From assembly GCA_014338405.1 (NCBI GenBank), contig JTDE01001098.1, positions 24,225 to 88,224 of the forward strand: DNA of 64,000 nucleotides, read 5' to 3'. The translations under genes and the position numbers were made by a program. A model generated the notes under the pieces. It did no database searches. It saw only the letters and a list, made by a program, of their open reading frames with translations, and was not told the origin of the DNA. Positions 24,288 to 36,180 of this stretch are shown here, piece after piece; positions within the stretch are counted from its first letter, which is position 1; each line of letters opens with the position of its first letter. The stretch is from Paragonimus skrjabini miyazakii. Taxonomy: Eukaryota; Platyhelminthes; Trematoda; Plagiorchiida; Troglotrematidae.

Positions 24288-25520
24288 CGGCTTGGACTTT
24301 CCAAGATGAAATTACGTTTAATCGGTTTATAGCTGTTGAGTTCAACAACCACCTTCATGGCACAAGTTTGATTTGCTCGTGACAGAGAACCAACGGGTTA
24401 CATAAGTATTTCGTCTAATAGCGTTGCACTGTACATTATTTGCACACCATCCAGCAGTTTCCGGTTTATCGGCGCAGTTCCACAACCGAAAAGCTCATAA
24501 TTAGAATGCTTTATGGATCAATTAATGCGAGCATACCGACATTCATTAGTTCGACGCGAATGTAAGAAAATCTGTTCGTGAAAGCCAGTGCAAACGATGT
24601 TGTTAGTGATTTCTTGTTCACGGCACAAAAGTATATTACGTACATAATTCAGTATTCGTAGGTTTTGTGTGCCGCAAAAGCGGATAAAATAAATGCGTTT
24701 AAACATTGATTATTATGTTTTCTTGGAGACTGCGTTTATTTGCGCGTACTTTCGTTACGATGAGTTTACAGGACAGTTCGTCAGATATTTGTAAAGAATC
24801 TTTACAAACCCTAATCTGAAACTTTGCAGCTTCAAACGGGTAAGGGAAACGTCAGATATGATAGTTTTCATAACTCCACGGAAATAACCACCGACATTGT
24901 GTGAGGTGTAATATCGGTTTTAGTTCACAAACTATTTTATGCTAAACTCTGAAATCATTCAAGAAGTGTGGAATAGTTGACCACGATGATGGTGTTCTCT
25001 TTCGTCACCAGGAAGTTAAAAAATCTTCAAGCATTTGATGACAGATCTATCAGTACTGACGGGTCCTGACTAATATTAACCATAAGCATATTGAATATCC
25101 AGTTGTACCACCGACGCATAAATAACTTTGAATAATTTCCGACTCTTCTGACAATCCATTAAGTACACTCATCACAAGACACCAGAATATTGGACTTGCG
25201 CCTAGTGATCGAGTGGTTCACAAGCGAAAGGTTGCAGTAGACAACCAATATAAGGCAGGATACAAAATCCACGCGTAGCAATGACATTCTACTTAAGGAA
25301 TACTGAAAGCAAGTTTTAGGTGTGGAAACCCAGCCTCAACTAGTAAAAAACTGTACAACTGCACAGTTAACTGACATTTGTGATTGACAACCGAGTAACA
25401 ACAGTGGACTGTGTATTTCAGCTCACAACAAAGGAATCAACAACAACAACAAAATTTACAACCCAGACATGTACATAGACATCACCACAGTAGGTGGTAA
25501 ACTTCAATGTTTAAACACAT
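24288..25520. other. No supported gene
   Basis: 1.2 kb; nothing recognisable on either strand. A short CAACAACAACAA run lies near 25440. Confidence 0.45.
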
Positions 25521-25653
25521 GATAATTTGGTCGTGCCTAACGTGAGGTCAATGGCGCAGTGGTAAACACGGTTGCCTCATGAACAGCATGTCCGATCAAT
25601 TGTGGGTGATGTTCAACGTGAAATTAACCAAATCCCTGACTACTCATCAGTAA
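25521..25653 (+). repeat. SINE-like repeat, internally deleted copy D
   Basis: Plus strand: the end of the upstream module (TTTGGTCGTGCCTAACGTGAGG), the A-box half of the tRNA-like core (GTCAATGGCGCAGTGGTAAA through CATGAACAGCATGTCCG), then a direct jump to the 3' body (ATCAATTGTGGGTGATG) and tail CTACTCATCAGTAA. The B-box half and the centre of the repeat are missing, about 135 bases compared with the copy at 50506..50879. Confidence 0.78.
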
Positions 25654-25922
25654 ACTAACCAATAAGGAAAAAGTCACCAATGAGATGAGTATCGTGATGA
25701 TTTATCAATTAGTGGAAGTATGTGCGATTTTATGCCACATAAGAGTACGGCAGAAAAATAGGTTGTCTAGCAAACCTTTACATATAACCAAATGGGGAAA
25801 GTTGTCACATGTAGAAAAGACAGAAGGAAAAGCATTGGTACATGGCACGAGACCAAACATGAATGAAAGCTAACAGGGTGAATGCATGGGAACAGTGATG
25901 TTCGGTCGATTAACGTCAATAG

Positions 25923-26100
25923 CAAGACGCCATACCTTCCGAACAGTTCTCATTACGGATATGATACCTATCACATTAACCGCCAGATTTTCTGTGCAAA
26001 ATCTAGTGTTGGTAAGGCATTATCCGCTCTGGCTGTCAACGCTGTCTTCAAGACATGCATTTTCAGTTTACAAGGAGAAGTGGACCTAATCTTCAACCAG
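25923..26100 (+). CDS. Possible exon, unrecognised
   Basis: Plus strand, open from a pyrimidine-containing acceptor (ATTAACGTCAATAG) to a perfect donor (CAG/GTGAGT at 26101). It contains TPYLPNSSHYGYDTYHINRQ and, later, SALAVNAVFKTCIFSLQGEV. A second frame across the same bases is also open and also meets a donor-like site (TTG/GTAAGG), so the frame choice is not certain. No family recognised. Confidence 0.3.
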
Positions 26101-26631
26101 GTGAGTTAACGCGTCAACCACATGGAAAGTAAGTGCTATGAACCTTTCTTTACTACTACCAAACACACTTCCCCAAACGTTTCATCTTTCAAAAAAATTG
26201 TCGGAACCTAAACCGTCCCTTAACACTGACATTTCATATGTGATGCGCATACTAATCTCCGTGCAAGTCACGCATTTTCTTCGTCTTCTCCCGAAAGAAG
26301 TGGCTTGCCTTCAGACCCTACGTGTCGCCAAACGTTGGGCATTGTAGATCCGCGAATAACGGCCAGGAAGGGACGTTGTTGATAAAACAGAGGGTCATAG
26401 ATGAAGTCAGCCGGATATAGACATCACTAAACTCGTCCTATCGGTTAATTTTCAAACTTCTATGCATTATTGTGCCCAATGATCCCAACCTAAACGCCAT
26501 GAATCCACTAGGGGATACAACCTGGTTATCGTGAATATTATCGAACGATGCCGTTAAGCAGTATTGCAAAGGAAATAGGCGCATGTACCAGTTCTTTAGA
26601 ATCTTCTGAATGCACCACAAAAACTACACAG

Positions 26632-26880
26632 CCCCATCATTTTGGAGTTACATTTCCAGGCCCGCTGCCGATGGATGGCAAACTCCTTAATCGGAAACTT
26701 GTTTTCACCGATATGTTACATACTTCTGTCTTAGCATATCATTGCACGAATTTGACAGAAAAAGAACGTAACCACTCAAGTAGACGAAATTTCGAAGTGA
26801 CTGCAGAGACAATCGAATTTATGACAGTCCTAAGTCTATCACCGTTTGTCTTAAAACTTAGTTCGAACAACACAGTATTG
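26632..26880 (+). CDS. Possible exon, extracellular beta-rich protein (weak CSPG-repeat resemblance)
   Basis: An 83-codon phase-0 segment on the plus strand lies between CTACACAG and a GTGCGT donor. It contains FPGPLPMDGKLLNRKLVFTD, LHTSVLAYHCTNLT and FEVTAETIEFMTVLSLSPF. The order (P-x-x-G-x-L, then F-T-D, then L-x-Y, then F-x-V) resembles one repeat of CSPG4/FREM-type extracellular proteins, but only loosely. It could belong to the same gene as the segment at 25923..26100. Confidence 0.28.
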
Positions 26881-27807
26881 GTGCGTTTAATTACCGGCTG
26901 ATAACTACTAGATAAGATAGCGAACACCGTCATTTTTTGGCCACTGACGACTGCCGGTTCGGGCGTGATTCAATCAAAAAATGGTCCTGATCGTAAATAG
27001 CTGCTTTCGATCACCAGGTTACCGCCAAACTGTCCTAGAGGCCTCCATCGAATTGTACGTAATAAAAGTAGTGAAATCTTTCTTTCAACTACCCACGAAC
27101 CCTACGTCCGACGGACAGGGCCACCTGCACACCTATGTTACTACTGAAGAAACTGGAGCGGAATGGTGTACTTCGACCCAGAATATTCTTTCTCCTTGTA
27201 AATTGTTTTGAAGTCATTCAAACCAGGTGTATGCGGCTTGGGATACTTGTCCCAGAATTCTGATATTTAAATCAGAATGTTAAACTATGTAAAGGTAAGG
27301 GTCAGTTCGAGGTCGAAACCATGTATCACGTTTCCTTGGATATGAGTAGTGTCAGATCTGCTGACCAAAAATGCGTTCGTCTCTAACAGTTTATCAGGTC
27401 TGAATAGACAGACACAGTTAGCACTAAGTATTGATTTACCAAATAATGTTGGCGTAACGATACAGTGAAACTGTCGCAATTCTTCTTCAGCCTTAAAGAC
27501 CTTGTGGTTCCAGATACTAGGCGATCAGTGATGTTGATCTCAACACTCATTTGACCAACAGAGTTCCTTTTTGTTACACTTGCAAATACGTCAGCTATGT
27601 TTCATTGTACTGGAGAAAACCCCTTGTTTTTTTTTATAAGATTCCAGTTTTCTTTGGCTCTCAGCGTGACAAAGCTTCGAATATTCGGATACTTCTTTAG
27701 CAACTTCACAAATTAAGCGCACACAGTTTTCTTGAGCACCGTTTTCCTTTTTTTGTAAATGGTAGGGGAGAATGAGGAATTAAAACGCCTGAGTTCAACT
27801 TTTTGAG

Positions 27808-27813
27808 TTTATT
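27808..27813 (-). promoter_or_regulatory. Candidate polyadenylation signal AATAAA
   Basis: AATAAA on the minus strand about 50 bases downstream of the stop of the ORF at 27864..28085. The position is right for a 3' UTR signal. AATAAA is frequent by chance in AT-rich DNA, so the value lies only in the spacing. Confidence 0.3.
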
Positions 27814-27863
27814 GGTTATTTTATATATGTAACCTTGTTTCTGATCTAGAGTATCTCAAGCTA

Positions 27864-28085
27864 CTAGTTAAGTTCTGCTTCACTAATTTCAAGGTTGAGA
27901 TCTCTTTTCATCTCTTCTTCCGTCGACAAAGTTAGCAGCAGAATTTCACTGTCTGAGGATATCACCTTAGCAAATATGCCATTGTGTTTGATTGGTCTCA
28001 ATTTTCGGGGATCGGAACATGGACAATGAAATTTTGTTTTCTCCATCAATTGCATTTTTCCAGCCGATGCGTTTTCGTAACTCAT
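27864..28085 (-). CDS. Possible terminal exon or short ORF, acidic C-terminus
   Basis: Minus-strand ATG ORF of 73 codons (MSYENASAGKMQLMEK.., later SSDSEILLLTLSTEEEMK and EISEAELN). A canonical AATAAA follows about 50 bases after the stop. Codon usage and the acidic tail look protein-like. A longer alternative frame overlaps its first half, so the exact exon is uncertain. No family recognised. Confidence 0.3.
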   Translation of the reverse strand: MSYENASAGKMQLMEKTKFHCPCSDPRKLRPIKHNGIFAKVISSDSEILLLTLSTEEEMKRDLNLEISEAELN

Positions 28086-28373
28086 GCAAGATGCACGAGT
28101 AAGCGTTGTCGGGGTGTGTAATCGAGTGACTGAACGGTTCGTAAGGGGGCGATCCCAGAGTGCACCCGGAACAAAGTGGGATCCGAAGGTTGTTTGTGCG
28201 CAAAATCCCCTTTGAATGACGATATCACATCGTTATATTCAACAAGAGTGACTCGAGGAACAAAAGACCAGATCATCCACAGGCACTTTTCGGAGCGTCT
28301 ATCAGTCCTGCACGATCGATTGGTCTCATGCGTAAATGAAAACTTTAACTACTTGTATCTTTGTGAATATTAA

Positions 28374-30531
28374 TTGTCTTGGTGTTGATATTTCTTGTAA
28401 GCGAACGTTCGAAGAGAAACCCTGTTGACGTCTTGTTTCGTGGGGTTAGTCAGGCAAGAACGACGAGAGTCCTATCAGATAAGTGACTGCTGGACTTGAT
28501 TAACTGACGACCTGTCTGTGTTGCCGACGAAGTTAACCAACTGTTTAAGAGTAGTTGATTAGGTTAACAGAACAATGATAACAGTGCACTAAATTACTGA
28601 ATTTATTGATCACAAAGACACTCTATGGCTCAAAAATTAAATCTTTGAAACGGAGTAATGATAACGAAATATTGTTCTCTTGAAACAAGATGTAACAAAC
28701 CTTCTAGCCAGTATCGATCAACATTTAATTACTAATCTACTGGCTTGACAAATAGTGGGATAGAAATACAGAACAGATCAATACTTTTAACGTAAACGAC
28801 GTGTTTATCTTTTATTACTTAAACTATAAGACTGTTTGGTGCAGAATGACGGAGCATACCCTCGAATATTTGGTGCTGGGATCACAGTCTTGAATCTGAA
28901 GCTAGCCATCCTCAAAAGTGGAACTGTTTGGAACAGTCGGCCATCTAGTTACAGCCATCTGAGCTACGTTTCAATCTGGTTAACGTGATAAGCGAGTAAG
29001 AGGGGCTAAAAAGCAATGTCTAAACATTAAGTAGTTCCCAATAGGGTGCTTTACGTTTACCGGAACTAGGAAGTCTGACCTGAATGTCGCTTCGAATTGC
29101 GCGGCAATGTTCACTTTTCAATCGAAAATACACCGTCATTGTATTGCTTCCTCAGATTATGGGCACTCGAAATGATATTGGCTTAGCATCCTCCCCAACT
29201 TTCACACAACCAATTCCTACTGATTTTTTATAATAAATTTTGTTGGGACCGCTTTTGAACCATCTAAAGCTCCGAAGTTGATCCTATCGAACTTACACGT
29301 CAAGTTGGACTCAAGTTTATGATCTGTTGTACTAGCTTGATTTAACTGCTGAACAGCCTGTTGTTGCAGAGTTGTTGAGTGGAATCCAACAAACATTCAT
29401 AAAGGTTCAAACTGGACCTCAGAAAGAGCTTTATCAGCGCTACGTAAAAGACAAACTTCTTAACTGCGATTCCGATATTTGCTTTGAAGTGAAGGTTCGA
29501 TTTCTCGGAATTTACAGCGCTTTTAAGATTTATGTAAGGGAAACTTGCAGTTCACTTGATCTTCAGTGGGAATAATTAAGTCAGTATTGACTTAGGCTCT
29601 CTAAAGTTATCATCGACAATCTGGATTCGAAAGTTTTGGACGCTAATGCTGAACAACTGTGAGGTATCTTTTATGAATTCAGTTAACTTAAACAGATCCA
29701 GCTGGAATTTATGAACTAGGTGCAAGTAAACCTACAGCCAGTGAAGATTTGCAGTGAGCTGGTTTTTGTGCAAGTACAACCAGTTTTTAGTGACCAACCA
29801 ACAAGGTTTCGACATACTAGGGAATTTGTGGACTGTGAGTGTTTGTCGGGGTCATAAGGTAAGGTGCAATGTTGACACTGTAACCTGTTATCGCTATATG
29901 TCTTGCAACGCATAAGGCGACGTTTCGCCTTACGCTAGTCTTTCTCATTAACTGGCCGGTTGGTGCACCCATCAAGTTGTTTGGGATACACTATTTGGTC
30001 TTGGTTTCAGGCATTCTTTCTGTTTTCGCACTTGCAGGAAAATTGACGGATATAATGACTGATAGAAAACCGAGATAGAGGCAACATAATCGTTAGTAAA
30101 CGTAAAACAAGCTTTGCTCCATAACATACTACTTTCAACACGATGCTGAATATCTTTTCAAAGGTAATCACTAGATTATCCCTCTTGATACAGAGATTGA
30201 TGTAGACAGGTTTTTTTTTAATAAACTTCCACACTTGCATCTCCCGAGGGAGCCAGTTTACTCAATTCCCGGATGAGACGTTCTAGGGAGTCGTTAGCGT
30301 AAAGCGCTTTATGAAACACTGTTTTCACAGGCACAGATAGTTTACGCGTCTTAGCCTCCAATCAAAGATCAGATTGATGATGTTACCTCCCACAGTACCT
30401 ACACATTTTTATATATGTAGCTAAACAGAATGTTACCTGGGCAGAACGGAGAGATGTTGGACCATCTAAATGAGTGCTGAACTCCATGCTACTGGAGAAT
30501 AGCTATACCACTATAACATGCAAAAAATCAG
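28374..30531. other. No supported gene
   Basis: 2.1 kb with chance ORFs only; no repeat family member or mobile-element protein recognised. Confidence 0.45.
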
Positions 30532-30738
30532 TGCCTGCAATCTCCCGACACGTTCTGAATACTAGAAAGGTTAATGACCAAACTAGTGCACTTAAAATTC
30601 TATTACAACAAAGATCACAAACAAATATTCTTCAGGGCTGCCTTATGTATTCAGAAACAGATGTTCGTGAACGTTTTATGGCCGTGGACTTAGTCAGCTT
30701 TTTTAATTCACTGGCTGACCATGCATCCCAGCTGTTTG
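30532..30738 (+). CDS. Probable exon, unrecognised helical protein
   Basis: Plus strand, 207 bases, acceptor AAAATCAG and donor TTTG/GTATGA, phase 1 on both sides. It encodes a soluble-looking helical stretch: SALKILLQQRSQTNILQG, YSETDVRERFMAVDLVSFF and NSLADHASQLF. It may continue into 31103, where a strong acceptor follows and phase 1 would give a readable frame (SHLDGALFSLESTVQ). I do not recognise the gene. Confidence 0.35.
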
Positions 30739-31102
30739 GTATGAAAAATATATTGGTTGTTATTGTGTTAATATTGAGTTAATAAAAAATGCACTTACCA
30801 TTCCTTGGGTTCAAAATGTTTTGTTCAAAATTTGGTAAATATATCAGTGTGATGGGCATGAACACTGTGTGCAGTGTTGCAGTGATTAGGATGAAGCTAG
30901 TACAGGATAACAACTACCTTGTAAGCTAGTAGAAACCGATACTGCGCAGATCGGGGAAGGTGCATATTCTTCTCAATTTTCACTCTCGTAGCCTGAGGGA
31001 AAATACGCGGATTAGCTCGTTCCGAATGCGGGCAAAAACATTTTCGTTTCCAATGTGATGTCAGCAGACTTTTCAGGTAAAATTTCATTTACTTCTCCCT
31101 AG

Positions 31103-31432
31103 CTATTACGGGAGTATCACACTTGGATGGTGCACTGTTTTCCCTTGAAAGTACTGTTCAGGGTGTCTGCTAACCTCAAAAGGAAATGCAGTTCAATTCA
31201 TGTTGAATCCAGTCGGTTGACGAGCCATCTGTCTTTTCCTCATTCAATTCGAGATTGGAGATCATTTTGTTTGCTACACCATACTTGGATTGTCAACGAA
31301 CAGTCGACTTTGAATGTTTTCATAATCGCTGACGGGTCTCACCTTCAGAAAACCATCTCTCAGACAGTGGCTGATCCTAACTCGCCATCCAAAGGCAAAC
31401 ATTTCTTTAACTTTATATCATATTACTTATAA
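31103..31432 (+). CDS. Possible following exon of the same gene, frame uncertain
   Basis: A strong acceptor (TTTACTTCTCCCTAG) opens this segment. In the phase that fits the preceding candidate exon it is open for about 23 codons (SHLDGALFSLESTVQ) before a stop. In another phase it is open for 109 codons to the stop at 31430 (CSSIHVESSRLTSHLSFPHS, then HHTWIVNEQSTLNVFIIADG). Only one can be right; transcript data would decide. Confidence 0.28.
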   Translation, partial: LLREYHTWMVHCFPLKVLFRVSANLKRKCSSIHVESSRLTSHLSFPHSIRDWRSFCLLHHTWIVNEQSTLNVFIIADGSHLQKTISQTVADPNSPSKGKHFFNFISYYL

Positions 31433-32040
31433 CTAGCGAGTAGTAAGAAGTTTGGTTTGTGATCATTCGTAGGTCAACCGTGCAGCAGCTGTTCTCGGTA
31501 ATTCCTATCAGGTTTTCACGGTAACATCGGGAACGTGCTAGTTATATTTGAAACTTAGAACATGTGAAACAAGTCACTACAAGTAGCGGAAGTGATGCGG
31601 AACGCACTCCCTTGGAAAGAACTGTTTGCATGATTCGATTTTGAATTACATGAGGATACGGAAACAATCGAAACAGACTCAAAATCCCCAATTACCTAAT
31701 TATTAGCCCTCGCACAACCGTCAACATCTCCGCACACGTTGTCCACTCCATATAGGGCTCCAGGTAAGAGAAAAATAATCAGTAATCATAACATTTGGAG
31801 TTCATGTTTTTCATGAGTAACAACTTTTGGACAATATTGTCAATTATGAGGACTAATGCCTGCCATTAATGACAGAATTAGGGCCCAACATTCAACAAAT
31901 GATATAGATAAAGTTTAAAACGTTTTTGAGTCAGTCATCACAAGCCATGGTCATGATGAGTTTTAACCATTTTTTCACTGTAATCAGGTTGTTTGTTAAT
32001 GAAAAAGCTAAGACAATAAAAACTTGTTTCATTTTTTATT

Positions 32041-34100
32041 CAACAATGAAACCTTGTTTGTAACATGCTTAAAAAGATGAACAGTATTAACATCACGATA
32101 AAACTAGTCCAAACTTGCTACCAATACCTTACTCAAAAATCAATATTTAGGAACTTACTAACAAAGGAGCATCGATCTGCACTTGTATCTCTAAGGCGAA
32201 ACGAAAAGATCATAATATCCAGGCCTGATAAAGGCACAGGAGTTGCCATTCTCGATAAGACTGACTACTTGATAAAAATGAACTCGTTGCTGGAAGATAC
32301 AACCAAATTTGTAAGTATAGACAACGAGAGGGATAAAACGATAGCTATAGAGAAGGCTTTAACAAAATCGTTGCGATGTTTGAAACAGACGAGACTTAGC
32401 GATCCAAGTACGTTTTCGAGAGTCAGACCAGTGGGCACTGTTATTCCTAGACACTACGGCCTGCCTAAGATGCACAAAAGTGGAATACCCTTACGACCGA
32501 TTTTAGAAATGAGTAATTCCCCATATCATGCAACTACGAAATGGCTAGCTGGGATGTTAGAGCCTGTAGGGAGATAGATGGTGGTCCACAGTTTAAATAA
32601 TTCTTCCGAATTCGTTGAAACCTTGAAGAAGCTAAACGTGTCAGGATAAAGAATATTCTCACTTGATGTAACATCCATATTCACTAATATCCCGCTCGGA
32701 GAGACAATTGAGTTTCTAGGCGATTATCTTGAAAGCAACTCCATAAACATAGGATTACCGATAGGAGAATTGAAAAGGTTGTTATACCTTTGTACCTATA
32801 ATGTTCAGTTCCAATGTTCCGGTAGACTATGTCGGCAAAAGGACGGGGTAGCAATGGGGTCACCATTAGGATCATTACTAGCTGATATTTTTATGACAAA
32901 GGTTGAAAGTGGTGTGCTAGCGACCACGATTAACTCGTTCACTCTTTACAAACGATATGCAGGTGATATTATTTGCGTAACTGATGAAACAATAAGCCCC
33001 AAAGAACTACTGGAACGGTTCAACTCAGCCCATAGGAATATCCATTTCACCATGGAGCCTGAGTCACCCGAAGGTGTTTCGTTCTTAGACGTCTTCCTAT
33101 CCCGTCGCTCAGATGGGACAATACAAAGAAAAGTACACCGTAAGTTAACGTGGACTGGACAATATACGAACTTTTATAGTTTTGTACCATTAAGACAGAA
33201 AATTAATCTTATCCGATGTATGATCGTCAGAGCTAAGAAAATATGCTCTAGTGACACTCTAGAAGAGGAAAGACAATTCATATTTAAAGTACTAGTTGAA
33301 AATGGCTATCCCGAACAACTTATTCACAGACATATGTCAAATAGCACAAAGTTGAATAATCAGCACACTGTAGAGAAAAAGTCTGTTCATATTTCATTAC
33401 CTTTTAAGGGCGATAATGCCTCAGACAGTATAAGCAACAAACTTAGCATAGCCCTAAGCAAGACTTATTTTGCAGCCAAACTGCGTGTTCAGTTTAATTC
33501 CACACCGATTCTGCGCCCTCAGTTTAAAAATACATTGCCTGTTCATGTTGCCTCTGACTGTGTATACTATTCCGTTTGTTCCTATGGAACGAGCTATGTA
33601 GGCCGCACGACAAGGCAATTGTCTGAACGCATTCGAGGGTATCAACCGGTGTGGCTAACTCGGGGCTTGGCCAAATCTTGCTCGTCTTCTATCGCTGTAC
33701 ACCTAATGGAATTCAATCACTCAATCGATCCCAACGAATCAATCCGTCCTATCTTTCGCGCTCATGGATTGCAACCAAAACGGGTCAAAGAGCGCCTGTT
33801 GGCAGTCGCAGAAGCAATAGCCATCCGCTTGCTCTCCCCCACTATGTATTCAAAAGCGCTTCGTCCAAACCCTGAATCTTCCATGGCCAGATGTCCACGT
33901 TCGGCAAGAACAGATTACGTAATCAAGGCCACTATCGTAACAGCCATCAATAATTTGTACAATCGACGTGAACTTTCTGAAACTGATAACAATCCGTTCG
34001 ATTCATTACTGTATATTTTCTCACATGATTAACCCATATAAATGTGTTGTATTTAGCCTGATGATGAGGCACCGAAACTAGGCTTGTTCGCTACACGTTC
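32041..34100 (+). mobile_element. Penelope-like retroelement (RT + GIY-YIG endonuclease), decayed copy 1
   Basis: One reading frame from 32065 to 34032 encodes a Penelope-type RT followed by a GIY-YIG endonuclease. RT landmarks in order: SRPDKGTGVAILDKTDY, YGLPKMHKSGIPLRPI, SLDVTSIFTNIPL (motif A), GVAMGSPLGSLLADIFM (motif B), RYAGDI (motif C) and GVSFLDVFLSRRSDG. The endonuclease follows (VYYSVCSYGTSYVGRTTRQL). It is dead as an RT: in-frame stops at 32575 (TAG) and 32647 (TAA), and the second catalytic Asp of motif C is Gly. The endonuclease half is open to the end but has CSYG and RGYQ where the second copy has CSCG and REHH. Short related blocks lie on both sides (GAAACCTTGTTTGTAACATG near 32048; GAAACTAGGCTTGTTCGCTACACG near 34073), as expected for terminal pseudo-LTR repeats. 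The N-terminus seems short, so it is probably 5' truncated. Confidence 0.92.
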
Positions 34101-36180
34101 TTCTAATGTCTAAACCGGGTACTTTCCTGCAGAATTATTTCTGTTTTTCCCAAACACCTTGATAATAAGTAGTCTATATAGGACTTGTCAATGAGCTCAG
34201 TAGCATTCGTTCTTTTGGTGCAACACCCGAAAACGTAGGCCAGTGAAGTTCTCAAATTATTTGTTAGCGTATACTGAGATAATGTATTGTGTATGTAAGC
34301 TGCTACAGCTGCATAACTTTGACTGATAATAGAAAGTACACAGAAGATAAGTAGGTCTTTACACATAGCTTCCAGGTTCACAGGGCCTTTCCGTTTAATT
34401 CAAATTGTAATATCATTTCAAATTACGCGCTCGGATTTCGTATTTCACGTGTTCACTTTCTTTGCCAGAGTTACATGAACTATTGCACATTTTCAAAATA
34501 AAAAATTATTTCATATCAGACAGTTTACTTATCACCAACATTAGCAAGGCCGCTTATTACAAGATGCCACTCATTAAAGGTTATTTACATCACGCGTGTC
34601 TTATGAACAAAATGAATGACAATACATGCAATCAAGGGACTTTCCATTTGTAGTGCGACGAAATCTACGTGCAAACGAACTTCATACATTTTGAGGTCAT
34701 CCATAGCGTACGATTTATGACTTCATATTTTCGTTAACTTGTTTCCGGCATGCCGCTTGCAGTCAGACAAACAGTTTCGTGCCTCTTTCATGTCACGCCA
34801 CGCACCTGTACCTCGGCTCAGGACTGATCATGAATACATACATATATGATAGCTAAGGACGATGACGAACTTTCGTCGTGAAACGCAAACAACATTACAT
34901 TGGTTGTTAAACATAAATATTATCGATAGCGACCAAACTGCACCACAATACACAATGAAGTTATCTATCAGGAATTTAGTAAAGGGAAAAATGAGCTCAT
35001 CGTACAGGTCAACTAGTACAAGGTACGGTGTTTTGAACATTTTAGATAAACTCTTAAAATACTATGACTAACCGTACGAGAATAGAAACAAATCAATGAA
35101 CCGGATTATACGAAAAGTTGAATCAGTCAGAACAAAATGACAGATAAGCGATGAACATATCACGTGATCCCTAGAAAATGACAGGCGTATGTTTGCCTTG
35201 TGGATGAAACCAATTCGAACGTAATACCCTGTAATCAAATGTGTACATGTTAATAATGACCTCTTATATAACTGGTTTTGGATTAAGCTTTGCTGTTTTT
35301 TTTTGTAGGACTGCAGGTTTTGTAGCTGAACAAAAATACAGCACATAAAATGCATTGATTGCTTTAGGATTAGTTCAGTTAATTATACCACTGCTTTAGA
35401 AGTCAACTGCAGACAGACACCAAACCGAATGGAAATGTTGTGCATATTTCTAGGAGGAATATGGTGTTTTATCCCACTACAATATGCGTATACGATCAAC
35501 ATAAACTGAGTTTATAGATATCATGAAAACAAGAAACCACGCTCTTGTTGCATGAAGAAAGTTGAAGGCAAAAGATGAATCACGTAGACGAAGACTTGAT
35601 AGGTGCAATGGCCATCAACCGCGTTAGTTTGGTAAAAAAAACCGGATGCTCTATAGGGCGGTTTATAACAGTTTGTTTGGGAATAATAGAGGCGACAATA
35701 ACGGATACCTTACTCGCTGGCAACATCTTGTAAGCTCAGGCTGGAAGTTGACATGCTTAAGAAGCTAGTGCTGGACTTCTGAGTTCGTTATACTCGCTTG
35801 GTTTGCCACATTATCTGTTTATTGTAAGATTTTCAATCGCATTTATGCCAACATGACTTAACTATGGGAATATTATATATACGCTTATAGCTCCTGGGGG
35901 TTAGACGATTTGAACAAAAGTGAGACAAGCGTATATTTGACACTCATTAGGTTCTAGCGCAGTCTGTACCGAAGTCTGTGTACAAATTAGGTGTTTGTTA
36001 ATATTAAAATAAAGGATGAGTTTTAACTAAGATAGGAGCGAAAGAAACGAAGTTAGTGTTGGTAGTAATAAAAATAATTTGTAATTATCAAAAATTCGAA
36101 TATGGAATGCACACACAAATTGCACGAGCAGTCACAGGAGAGACGTGAGAGGATTCCTGAAATTCTTATAATTCTCACAG
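34101..36180. other. No supported gene
   Basis: 2 kb downstream of the Penelope-like element. Chance ORFs only; no recognisable repeat. Confidence 0.45.

Noticed and set aside
34055..34100. Functional hammerhead ribozyme
   Set aside because: CUGAUGA and GAAAC are present, but I could not form helix I or III, and AGCCT/AGGCT pairing would bury the core.
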